A stretch of DNA of 6,891 nt from Spirosoma fluviale. Lineage in GTDB: Bacteria; Bacteroidota; Bacteroidia; Cytophagales; Spirosomataceae. The notes beneath the pieces are model-generated. The model ran no database searches. It was given only the letters and a program-made list of their open reading frames with translations, and had not been told where the DNA came from. Below are positions 1 through 6,263 of this stretch, one piece after another (position 1 is the first letter of the stretch; every line of letters begins with the position of its first letter). The stretch covers positions 1 through 6,891 of the forward strand of contig CAMARL010000101.1 in assembly GCA_945860325.1 (NCBI GenBank), read 5' to 3'. The position numbers were made by a program, and so were the translations under genes.

Positions 1-927
1 TTTGCCAAAACGGCCACGGCACTATTATTGGCCAAATACCTGAACGACCCTCAAGTGAATCTAAGCAAATGGATGAGCCAATGGAGATCTGCGCTCATCA
101 TTGCTTTGCCTATGTTACTGATCATCGGCTCAAACGAAACAGGTTCAGCTTTGGTTTTTGCCTCATTTATTATTCTTTTATACCGAGAAGGATTGCCTGG
201 TGAATATCCTGGCTTATTGATTGCCCTAATCGCGCTTTTTGTTAGCTCTCTTTTACTGAGTCCTTTGGCTATTTTTATTTGCCTGGTAGGTTTGGCAAGT
301 CTTTTCGTGATTATTCTGCCGATTTACCAAAGGCGTTTGCCTCAAACCTACATTCGAATGGCTGGGGTCATTGCTATTGTTATGTCACTGTCAACCTTAG
401 TGGATTGGGTGGTTAACCATGTTTTAAAAGAACATCAACGCAATAGAATCAAGGTTTTATTGGATCCGTCTTTTGACACCAGGGGCTTAGGATATCAAGT
501 GACCCAATCAAAAATTGCGATTGGTTCTGGGGGATTTTGGGGCAAAGGATATTTAGGGGGGACCCAGACAAAATTCGATTTTGTGCCTGAGCAAAGTACC
601 GACTTTATTTTCTGTACGATTGGAGAGGAATTTGGGTTTGTTGGGGTGATGGCGGTTATTTTGTTGTTTTTGTTTTTTCTTTGGCGTTTGTTGTATTTAG
701 CGGACCAACAACGATCTCGGTTTGCTCGTGCATATGGATTTGGTGTGGTTGGAATCTTATTTTTTCATTTTTTAGTTAACATTGGAATGACCATCGGATT
801 GATGCCAATTATGGGAATCCCATTGCCATTTTTTAGTTACGGAGGTTCCTCACTTTGGTCATTCACTATTTTATTATTTATATTTTTAAAACTTGATGCG
901 CATCGTTCTGACATGCTATCGAGATAA
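1..927 (+). CDS. rodA: RodA, SEDS-family peptidoglycan glycosyltransferase (5' partial)
   Basis: Integral membrane glycan polymerase of the elongation machinery. In the family it polymerises lipid II into peptidoglycan strands together with a class B penicillin-binding protein. The frame is open from base 1, so the gene enters from the left; a TTG at 28 is internal. About 308 residues are visible of a family length near 370-430, so roughly the first quarter is missing. Seen: the DprGlGYQ-type segment with QSKIAIGSGGFWGKG (about residues 156-181 of the visible part), then PEQSTDFIF, whose Asp (codon 601-603) corresponds to the essential catalytic Asp of RodA/FtsW, and near the end the SEDS signature GIPLPFFSYGGSS (codons 814-852). 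Several hydrophobic helices surround these. RodA rather than FtsW is favoured by the QSKIAIGSGG and TDFIFCTIGEEFGF pattern. The next gene starts 9 bp after the stop, suggesting co-transcription. Upstream cell-shape genes (mreBCD, PBP2) are expected but not visible. Confidence 0.95.
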   Translation, partial: FAKTATALLLAKYLNDPQVNLSKWMSQWRSALIIALPMLLIIGSNETGSALVFASFIILLYREGLPGEYPGLLIALIALFVSSLLLSPLAIFICLVGLASLFVIILPIYQRRLPQTYIRMAGVIAIVMSLSTLVDWVVNHVLKEHQRNRIKVLLDPSFDTRGLGYQVTQSKIAIGSGGFWGKGYLGGTQTKFDFVPEQSTDFIFCTIGEEFGFVGVMAVILLFLFFLWRLLYLADQQRSRFARAYGFGVVGILFFHFLVNIGMTIGLMPIMGIPLPFFSYGGSSLWSFTILLFIFLKLDAHRSDMLSR

Positions 928-936
928 TATATTTCT

Positions 937-2169
937 ATGGAAAATCAACCTTTAAGCTCCAAAGCAAAAATGCTCATTGCCGTTGCCGCCTTGGGTTATT
1001 TTGTTGACGTATACGATTTAATTCTTTTTTCAGTCGTTCGAAATCCAAGTTTAAAATCATTAGGTCTATCGGGATCTGAATTATTAGATCAAGGGCTTAA
1101 TCTCATGAATATCCAAATGGGAGGGATGCTTTTAGGGGGAATTTTATGGGGTGTTTATGGAGATAAAAAAGGCCGAAAATCTGTGTTATTTGGTTCCATT
1201 TTAATGTATTCTATTGCAAATGCATTAAATGGATTTGTTACCGACATGAATACCTATGCTATTTTAAGGTTTATTGCCGGCATCGGTTTAGCGGGGGAGT
1301 TAGGGGCTGGAATTACATTGGTCAACGAAACATTGCCGGCCTCAAAACGCGGGATTGGCACATTGATTATAGCCGGAGTGGGCGCTTCAGGTGCCATTGT
1401 CGCCCCCATCATTTCTAATTTAAGTGCGGATCCCGAGTGGTGGAGAACCTGCTATTTTATTGGCGGTGGGATGGGCCTTGCCCTTTTACTCTTAAGGTTA
1501 GGGACTTTTGAATCTTCCATGTATCAGGATTTGGGCCAAGGGGTTAAGAAGGGAAATTTCTTCCAATTGTTTTCAAATCGAGCTACGTTCACCAAATACA
1601 TGTATTGCATTATGATGGGATTACCCATTTGGTACATCATTGGCATCCTCGTTTTTGCCTCTCCAGAAATCACGCAATCCTTCGGTATTAGTGGTCAGAT
1701 CAATGGGGGAGATGCCATCATGTATTGTTATTTAGGATTGACTTTTGGAGATTTTGCCAGTGGGGCTTTGAGCCAAGTTTTAAAAAGTAGGAGACAAGCC
1801 GTTTTGATATACCTTACGTTGGTTTCATTTTTGGTCATCTATTTCCTATATTTCCTATCCAATATTAGCGTTTCGTTTGGTCATATCATCATCACAGCCT
1901 TAGGATTTTTTGGCGGATATTGGGCGGTATTTTTAACCAGTTCTTCGGAGCAATTTGGGACTAATTTGCGCATGACAGTAACCACAACGGTGCCTAATTT
2001 TGTGCGTGGAGCTTTAATTCCCATTACTTTATTATTCAAAGCATTAATTCCTCAATTTGGACTTATTAATGCCGCGGCGATGGTAGGTTTTGTGTGTTTT
2101 GGGTTGGCATTTTGGGCCGTAACTCATCTGAAGGAGACTTTTGGTGAATCACTTGATTATGTAGAATAA
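937..2169 (+). CDS. Major facilitator superfamily transporter, substrate unknown
   Basis: A 410-residue polytopic protein of the expected MFS length with about 12 hydrophobic segments. Seen: helix 1 with acidic residues in FVDVYD (D24, D27); the loop 2-3 motif A, GVYGDKKGRK (72-81); a helix-4 Arg followed by a Gly-rich run, RFIAGIGLAGELGAG (111-125), typical of the sugar/metabolite:H+ symporter branches; a weaker second-half loop 8-9 at GDFASG...LKSRR (271-286); and a C-terminus ETFGESLDYVE. The charged helix-1 residues and motif A suggest proton-coupled symport, which is inference from the family. Substrate cannot be read from the sequence. It starts 9 bp after rodA with no Shine-Dalgarno sequence, and its TAA overlaps the ATG of the next gene (TAATG), so it is probably translationally coupled to the kinase-like protein. 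It may move the substrate, or a product, of that partner. Confidence 0.88.
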   Translation: MENQPLSSKAKMLIAVAALGYFVDVYDLILFSVVRNPSLKSLGLSGSELLDQGLNLMNIQMGGMLLGGILWGVYGDKKGRKSVLFGSILMYSIANALNGFVTDMNTYAILRFIAGIGLAGELGAGITLVNETLPASKRGIGTLIIAGVGASGAIVAPIISNLSADPEWWRTCYFIGGGMGLALLLLRLGTFESSMYQDLGQGVKKGNFFQLFSNRATFTKYMYCIMMGLPIWYIIGILVFASPEITQSFGISGQINGGDAIMYCYLGLTFGDFASGALSQVLKSRRQAVLIYLTLVSFLVIYFLYFLSNISVSFGHIIITALGFFGGYWAVFLTSSSEQFGTNLRMTVTTTVPNFVRGALIPITLLFKALIPQFGLINAAAMVGFVCFGLAFWAVTHLKETFGESLDYVE

Positions 2170-3191
2170 TGGCTTTAATATCCAAGAAAAAAATCCTTTA
2201 TCGAATCAATCATCAACTCCGTCGGTATTTAAAAAAATACAACCGAGAGTACACGATGAACATTAGTTATGCGGACTTATTGCGTTATGATAACGCGATT
2301 GTATTGTATGATAAAAATGGGGTTGACACACTTTGGGAATCTGTGTTTTATTCGCCTGGAGATCAAGAAGGAGTTTATGAATCGCTGAAGCAGATTTATG
2401 CCGACTTAAAAACGGATGGGAACGAGGAGGTAATCAAGCACTTGGTGATCGACCGAGTGGATTTTTGTACTTATGGAAATACGCATCCTTTTCGGATCCG
2501 AATTGTTAATCGGGTCAATGATAACTTTGATTATTTCTACATTAAAATTGCCGATGCGTCGCGGGTGTATGGCTTGGAAATGGAACATATTTTATCCCCT
2601 AATCGGATCAATTATGTCACCCATGAAAACACCTTGGTCGAAGAGCATATTGCTGGGGTCCCTGGTGATATATTTCTCCAACAGTCACTTGAGACTGATT
2701 TAGAGGCACCGATACGATTGGCGAAGGAATTTGTTAAATTCAATGAGCGTTGCTTGGTCCAAGTATTAGGCGATATGCATAGTGCTAATTATGTGGTGAT
2801 TACAACGCCAGATTTCGAGGAAATTTATTACCGTATTCGGCCGATCGATTTTGACCAACAATGTTACGAAGGTAAGAAATCGGTGTATATGCCACAGTAT
2901 TTCAAACAAAATAACCCGCTTATTGAATTAGGGATAAAGTTGATGACACCAGAATCTGTCTGGCAATATCAAATTGAGGAACGCTCGATGATCGCAAGTC
3001 GATTAAAATCAGAGAGCCAGCGCGTATATGATCTGATGGACGTGATGTCAAAGGACGAAATTGCGCCTTTAGAAAATGTAGATCAATTAAAATCTGAATT
3101 AGCGAAACACTATCAAGATGATCGTTTTTTAGCTTGTCAAACCATGGGGGAAATTGTCTGGCATAGTTTAGAATTAGTGATGAAACACTAA
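2169..3191 (+). CDS. Uncharacterised protein with kinase-fold (APH/choline-kinase-like) signatures
   Basis: I do not recognise a named family. The 340-residue protein looks soluble, with no signal peptide or membrane helix. Read against the aminoglycoside phosphotransferase-like kinase layout, the landmarks appear in order: a beta strand with a candidate ATP-anchoring Lys (YFYIKIADA, K126); a following helix with a candidate Glu partner (YGLEMEH, E137 or E139); a hinge-like LVEEHIAGVPGD (156-167); a catalytic-loop match LGDMHSANYVV (D202, H204, N207); and a metal-binding IDFDQ (D227, D229) about 20 residues later. Residues 251-340 are helical and charged, as in a C-lobe extension. No glycine-rich loop is evident at about 95-125, so ATP binding is unproven. 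The start overlaps the transporter stop by one base; an in-frame ATG at codon 30 is a less likely alternative. The 3' end overlaps the convergent DUF423 gene by 4 bp. Function and substrate are unknown; a pseudokinase is possible. Confidence 0.85.
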   Translation: MALISKKKILYRINHQLRRYLKKYNREYTMNISYADLLRYDNAIVLYDKNGVDTLWESVFYSPGDQEGVYESLKQIYADLKTDGNEEVIKHLVIDRVDFCTYGNTHPFRIRIVNRVNDNFDYFYIKIADASRVYGLEMEHILSPNRINYVTHENTLVEEHIAGVPGDIFLQQSLETDLEAPIRLAKEFVKFNERCLVQVLGDMHSANYVVITTPDFEEIYYRIRPIDFDQQCYEGKKSVYMPQYFKQNNPLIELGIKLMTPESVWQYQIEERSMIASRLKSESQRVYDLMDVMSKDEIAPLENVDQLKSELAKHYQDDRFLACQTMGEIVWHSLELVMKH

Positions 3192-3562
3192 TCCTTTTTA
3201 AGGGCATCAAAAGCCATTAATGCAAATCCAAGAATAAATGCTAATCCACCAATGGGCGCAATGGCTCCCCAGAATAATTGTTGGCTTATGCAAATCAAAT
3301 ACAAAGATCCTGGAAATACAATCGAGCCCGTGATGTGAAAATAACTAGCTATTTTCAGCATTTTATTTGGCCGCGATTTTTGTAAAACACCTAATAAAAT
3401 CAGGGCCAATCCTCCATACATTTGATACTGAGCAGCTGTCTCAAAAGTATCCAGCCGATTTATATGCATTAGGTAAGGTTTCCAAGCATGAGCTCCGAAG
3501 GCACCTATGGCCACTGAGGTTGCTGCAAAAATCGAACCTGAAAATAGCGCTAGATTTTTCAT
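3188..3562 (-). CDS. DUF423 family small membrane protein (YwdK/YgdD-like)
   Basis: A 124-residue protein with about four hydrophobic segments, matching the usual length and layout of the DUF423 family. Family-typical stretches are visible: GAFGAHAW (21-28), FETAAQYQMYGGLALI (about 40-55), GSIVFPGSLYLI (about 78-89) and GAIAPIGGLAFILGFALMA near the C-terminus, followed by a short Lys/Asp tail. The family is widespread in bacteria; its molecular role is not established. Translation starts about 10 bp beyond the T-tract of the atp operon terminator. The gene therefore needs readthrough or a promoter inside atpH; I saw no convincing one. Its TAG stop overlaps the TAA stop of the convergent kinase-like gene. 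Confidence 0.9.
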   Translation of the reverse strand: MKNLALFSGSIFAATSVAIGAFGAHAWKPYLMHINRLDTFETAAQYQMYGGLALILLGVLQKSRPNKMLKIASYFHITGSIVFPGSLYLICISQQLFWGAIAPIGGLAFILGFALMAFDALKKD

Positions 3563-3570
3563 TTTAGAGG

Positions 3571-3599
3571 GTATAAAAAAAGCCTTTTGAAAAGGCTTT
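3571..3599 (-). terminator. Intrinsic terminator of the atp operon
   Basis: Read on the minus strand, AAAGCCTTT and AAAGGCTTT form a perfect 9-bp stem (3591-3599 with 3579-3587) around a 3-base loop. The downstream arm runs into an unbroken T-tract of seven T in total (3575-3581 on the plus strand), then ATAC. It starts 6 bases after the atpH stop. On the plus strand the hairpin is followed by only three T, so it should work mainly in the atp direction. Confidence 0.85.
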
Positions 3600-3604
3600 A
3601 AAGT

Positions 3605-4141
3605 TTAAGACGCTAGAGTGACTTTCAAATCATTCAATTTTCTGCGGATGGAGTCGTCAATTTGTTGGTCTCCAACGCGCAAGATAAATCCTCCAATCAA
3701 TGACTCATCGATATGCTCGGTTAATTCTACCTCTTTGCCTGTATAATCTTTTACGATGCCTGTAACCGTTTTCTTTTGTTCTGCATTCAGTGCAATGGCG
3801 CTAGTAATATCAGCTTTTTGAATTCCTTTATAGTCTTTGTAAAGATTGATAAATTCTTTAGCAATGGCAGGCAAAATACTTTCTCTATTTTTGTTTGTAA
3901 TGATCACAAAGATCGAGTAGGTAACCGGATTAAAAATCGATTTAAAAAGCTTATTTAAAATCGCTAATTTGGTATAATGCTTAATGATGGGACTTTTAAG
4001 TGCTAAAACTAGGTCTTTACTCCCTTCGCATGTTTCTTTAAATCCAACCATGTCTGTATAAACGGCGTCCACTACATTTTTTTCAATGGCGAAGTCGAGC
4101 AGTGATTTAGCGTATCTATGGGCAACAATTAATTCAGACAT
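3605..4141 (-). CDS. atpH: ATP synthase F1 subunit delta (OSCP)
   Basis: Delta subunit of F1Fo ATP synthase, which links the peripheral stalk (b subunits) to the top of the alpha3beta3 head. The 178 residues match the family length. Seen: the N-terminal helical domain beginning with HRYAKSLLDFA (7-17), a middle segment with NKNRESILPAIAKEFINLY that fits the conserved region, and the C-terminal signature GGFILRVGDQQIDDSIRRKL just before the end. It follows atpF after 26 bp and is the last ATP synthase gene before the terminator. The leader just before ATG is A/T-rich with no Shine-Dalgarno sequence. In many Bacteroidota atpA and atpG follow directly; here they do not. Confidence 0.96.
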   Translation of the reverse strand: MSELIVAHRYAKSLLDFAIEKNVVDAVYTDMVGFKETCEGSKDLVLALKSPIIKHYTKLAILNKLFKSIFNPVTYSIFVIITNKNRESILPAIAKEFINLYKDYKGIQKADITSAIALNAEQKKTVTGIVKDYTGKEVELTEHIDESLIGGFILRVGDQQIDDSIRRKLNDLKVTLAS

Positions 4142-4167
4142 TTCTACTTAATTTAACGATGTATCAA

Positions 4168-4659
4168 TTATAATTTAACTTCTGCAATCCAGTCGGAGAC
4201 TAATTTTTCTTGTGCAGATTTGTCCTTCAACTGATTTTTAAGAACTTTTTCAGCTAATTCCAAAGAAAGACTTGCCGCTTCTTTACGGATCGCACTTACT
4301 GCGGCAACTTTTTCTTGTTCAAAAGCCACTCTTGCTTTATCTATTTCTTGGGCTGCAGCTGTCTGAGCATCTAATTTAGCCTGTGCAATCATGGCATCTG
4401 CCGCTTCTTTAGCTTGTTTAATAACAGCATCGCGATCTGCTTTTGCACTAGCGATTAACTGCTCATTACCTGCTTTTAACTCAGCCATCTCTTTGCGAGT
4501 AGTTTCTGATAACTTGATAGCCTCATCTATGGATTGCTCACGCTCATCCAATGAATTGATAATAGGTTTCCAAGCGAATTTAGCGAGAACAAAGAATAAT
4601 GATCCAAATACAATAACCTGCCAAAATAATAATCCAAAGTCTGGGGTAATTAACTCCAT
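4168..4659 (-). CDS. atpF: ATP synthase Fo subunit b
   Basis: Peripheral-stalk subunit b: one N-terminal membrane anchor and a long helical stalk that forms a dimer and binds delta. The 163 residues match the family. Seen: a membrane helix at about 9-29 (LLFWQVIVFGSLFFVLAKF), then the boundary motif WKPIINSLDEREQSIDEAI, then an Ala/Lys/Glu/Gln-rich helix to about 140 with very few helix breakers, and a C-terminal delta-binding part ending in WIAEVKL. It is separated from atpE by an unusually long, structured 130-bp gap, while atpH follows after only 26 bp. The leader contains a Fur-box-like palindrome about 20 bp before the ATG. Confidence 0.96.
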   Translation of the reverse strand: MELITPDFGLLFWQVIVFGSLFFVLAKFAWKPIINSLDEREQSIDEAIKLSETTRKEMAELKAGNEQLIASAKADRDAVIKQAKEAADAMIAQAKLDAQTAAAQEIDKARVAFEQEKVAAVSAIRKEAASLSLELAEKVLKNQLKDKSAQEKLVSDWIAEVKL

Positions 4660-4675
4660 ATCGTATATAAATTTA

Positions 4676-4694
4676 AAAAATGATAATCATTTTA
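4676..4694. promoter_or_regulatory. Fur-box-like palindrome upstream of atpF (speculative)
   Basis: AAAATGAT and ATCATTTT form a perfect 8-bp inverted repeat around one central base (4677-4693). By eye the 19-bp window matches about 15 of 19 positions of the classical Fur box GATAATGATAATCATTATC, including the central TGATAATCA. On the minus strand the repeat could also form a weak all-A/T hairpin with a run of T. A chance match is likely in AT-rich DNA, and an operon-internal position is unusual for an operator. Confidence 0.2.
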
Positions 4695-4695
4695 A

Positions 4696-4744
4696 TAAGC
4701 GCAATTTGATTCCAATTGAGTTCAAATTGCGCTTAATTTTTTTT
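4696..4744 (+). terminator. Strong hairpin with T-tract between atpE and atpF, oriented against the operon
   Basis: TAAGCGCAATTTGA (4696-4709) and TCAAATTGCGCTTA (4722-4735) form a perfect 14-bp stem with a 12-base loop. On the plus strand a tract of eight T follows at 4737-4744, giving a textbook intrinsic terminator. The flanking genes are transcribed from the minus strand, where the same hairpin is followed by ATTAAAATG rather than a T-tract. In the sense direction it should therefore act as an RNA stem-loop rather than a strong terminator. It could stop antisense transcription or stabilise the 3' end of atpE mRNA. Confidence 0.6.
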
Positions 4745-4779
4745 GAATCTGATTTCCAAGGCTATTCCTTAGAAGATTC
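4745..4779 (-). other. Interrupted inverted repeat just downstream of atpE
   Basis: On the minus strand GAATCT and AGATTC (4774-4779 with 4745-4750) enclose an inner AAGG/CCTT pair (4767-4770 with 4758-4761) and a five-base loop. This gives a second, imperfect stem-loop between the atpE stop and the perfect hairpin at 4696-4735. Together with the A/T palindrome at 4677-4693, the gap holds three consecutive potential stem-loops. Confidence 0.4.
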
Positions 4780-4789
4780 GGTACGTCAA

Positions 4790-5035
4790 TTACTTTAACG
4801 TAACTAACAAACAAATTACAGCAGCGAAAAGAGCAACCGCTTCCACGAAAGCAGCCATGATCAACATCGCTCCTTGAATTTTCCCAGAGGCTTCTGGCTG
4901 GCGTGCAATGGCTTCCATGGCTGAACCACCAATGTTACCGATACCAATACCAGCACCAATGGCTGCGCATCCTGCACCAATACCTGCAAGTCCAAGACCT
5001 ACTGAAACTTCTAATAAAATCGACAAAATAGACAT
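4790..5035 (-). CDS. atpE: ATP synthase Fo subunit c (proton-type)
   Basis: The c-ring proteolipid. Several copies form the rotor that carries ions through the membrane. The 81 residues form a two-helix hairpin. Helix 1 is Gly-rich (GAGIGIGNIGG, 27-37), the polar loop has the conserved RQP (45-47), and helix 2 carries the ion-binding carboxylate E65 in AAFVEAVALF. Aligned by eye with Na+-type c subunits such as that of Ilyobacter, the Na+-ligand positions Gln32 and Ser66 are Ile32 and Ala66 here. That argues for proton coupling; this is inference from family knowledge. It lies 36 bp after atpB. Translation starts from an A/T-rich leader without a Shine-Dalgarno sequence. The long structured gap on its 3' side may help make the excess of c over the other subunits. 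Confidence 0.97.
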   Translation of the reverse strand: MSILSILLEVSVGLGLAGIGAGCAAIGAGIGIGNIGGSAMEAIARQPEASGKIQGAMLIMAAFVEAVALFAAVICLLVTLK

Positions 5036-5071
5036 ACGATTTGGGTTTATATAAAAAAAATAATTTACAAT

Positions 5072-6169
5072 TTAATGGTGATGCTCCTCTACTGCAGCCC
5101 CTATGTAAGTCGAAACTAACATGGTGAAAATGTAGGCTTGAACCACGGCAACAATCATTTCAATCACACTCATGAAAAGCGAAAAGGGTACCACCGCAAT
5201 TCCTAATGCTGCACTTTCAAAAATAAAAATCAAAGAAACTAAACTTAATAAAATAATATGACCGGCAGTAATGTTTGCGAATAAACGAACCGTCAATGAA
5301 AATGGCTTCATAAATATACCGACAATTTCAACTGGGGTTAAAATAACCAACAACCATTTAGGGACTCCGGGCATTGCAAAAATATGTAACCAATAATTTT
5401 TCTTTCCATTGAAAATAGTGATAACGAAGGCAATTAGTGCTAATACAAGTGTTACGGCAATATTACCCGTAACATTAGCTCCACCTGGGATTAAGCCTAA
5501 AACATTATTAAACCAGATAAAAAAGAACACTGTTAACAAATATGGCATAAACCTACGAAAATGTTTGTCTCCAATATTTGGCTTAGCAATTTCATCACGA
5601 ATAAAGATAATGATGGGCTCAAAAAGAGATTGTATTCCTTTAGGTGCTCTATGTGGATTATCCTGATACTTTTTACCAATCCCTATGAAAATACTTAATA
5701 ATAATACAGCTGATATTAAAAGTGAGGCAACGTTTTTAGTGATTGAAATATCATATATATGTTCTCCATTCTCCGCATGAATTTTACCATGAGACAAAGC
5801 TAGACCCTGATATGGAACTTCTTCATGGTGCTCATTCTTGAAATTTGATGAGGAAAAAAGCATTAAACCTTTTGATTCTGAGTAAACAATACATGGGAGA
5901 GGTAACGTTACATGCGTGTGTCCTATGGTCATAAAATGCCACTCGTGCTCATCCGCAATGTGATGCATGATTAATTTACCAGGATCAAATTTTTCTGATT
6001 TAGTTTCTTGTGGAGCTGTTGTGGTACTTGTCGCTTCCGTTGATGCAGGTTTCGCCGCCGCTTCATTCTCATTTGCCCAAACAGTTAGGCTGGTCAAGCA
6101 AAATAAAAATCCTAAGATTATATTTGTAAAATACATTTTTTTAAAATTAGTCAACATCGGCATCTTCAT
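5072..6169 (-). CDS. atpB: ATP synthase Fo subunit a with secreted N-terminal extension
   Basis: Stator subunit a, which forms the two proton half-channels against the c-ring. Its 365 residues are much longer than the roughly 270 of E. coli, as is common in Bacteroidota. Seen: a signal-peptide-like start (K10, K11, a hydrophobic core, then VWA at 30-32), an Ala/Thr/Ser/Glu-rich linker (33-60), a His-rich extramembrane part (HHIADEHEWHF, 69-79, and more His up to 137), then membrane helices from about 146. The essential Arg is R295 in SLTVRLFANITAGH. The last helix contains Q344 in VVQAYIFTM, and the protein ends in EEHHH. The first of several nearby Met codons is used here; starting at Met3 or Met5 would hardly change the product, whereas Met12 would lose the basic residues of the signal. 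It is preceded by an AtpI-like gene and followed by atpE. Confidence 0.96.
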   Translation of the reverse strand: MKMPMLTNFKKMYFTNIILGFLFCLTSLTVWANENEAAAKPASTEATSTTTAPQETKSEKFDPGKLIMHHIADEHEWHFMTIGHTHVTLPLPCIVYSESKGLMLFSSSNFKNEHHEEVPYQGLALSHGKIHAENGEHIYDISITKNVASLLISAVLLLSIFIGIGKKYQDNPHRAPKGIQSLFEPIIIFIRDEIAKPNIGDKHFRRFMPYLLTVFFFIWFNNVLGLIPGGANVTGNIAVTLVLALIAFVITIFNGKKNYWLHIFAMPGVPKWLLVILTPVEIVGIFMKPFSLTVRLFANITAGHIILLSLVSLIFIFESAALGIAVVPFSLFMSVIEMIVAVVQAYIFTMLVSTYIGAAVEEHHH

Positions 6170-6263
6170 TCGCTCTAAAAAATAATTTATGATGTAATTT
6201 TTGCTAATCTATTGATTAACTGATTATTGGCTTTAAAAAATCAGGAAATTTCCTTCGAGATTT
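6170..6263. other. Gap between the AtpI-like gene and atpB
   Basis: This 94-bp AT-rich spacer holds a 12-bp palindrome AGGAAATTTCCT (6243-6254) just after the AtpI-like stop. No gene, T-tract terminator or convincing promoter is visible. Read-through transcription into atpB is the simplest view, although a separate atpB promoter cannot be excluded. Confidence 0.4.

Noticed and set aside
28..927. RodA starting at the TTG codon at 28
   Set aside because: The frame is open to base 1 and the residues before it fit RodA, so the gene is simply cut by the window edge.
3193..3203. CCTT/AAGG hairpin just after the kinase-like stop as a plus-strand terminator
   Set aside because: The stem is only 4 bp with no T-tract after it, and it lies inside the DUF423 coding end.
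2920..3210. Minus-strand open frame of 96 codons opposite the kinase-like gene
   Set aside because: It lies across the end of the kinase-like frame and into DUF423 with no domain features; treated as a shadow.
4391..4798. Plus-strand open frame of 135 codons opposite atpF and into the atpE-atpF gap
   Set aside because: It is antisense to a clear b subunit and has no recognisable domain; it is explained as a shadow of the coding strand.
6243..6254. AGGAAATTTCCT palindrome between the AtpI-like gene and atpB as an operator
   Set aside because: It is a short A/T-centred palindrome with no partner site or promoter nearby; expected by chance in AT-rich DNA, so it is only noted in the gap entry.
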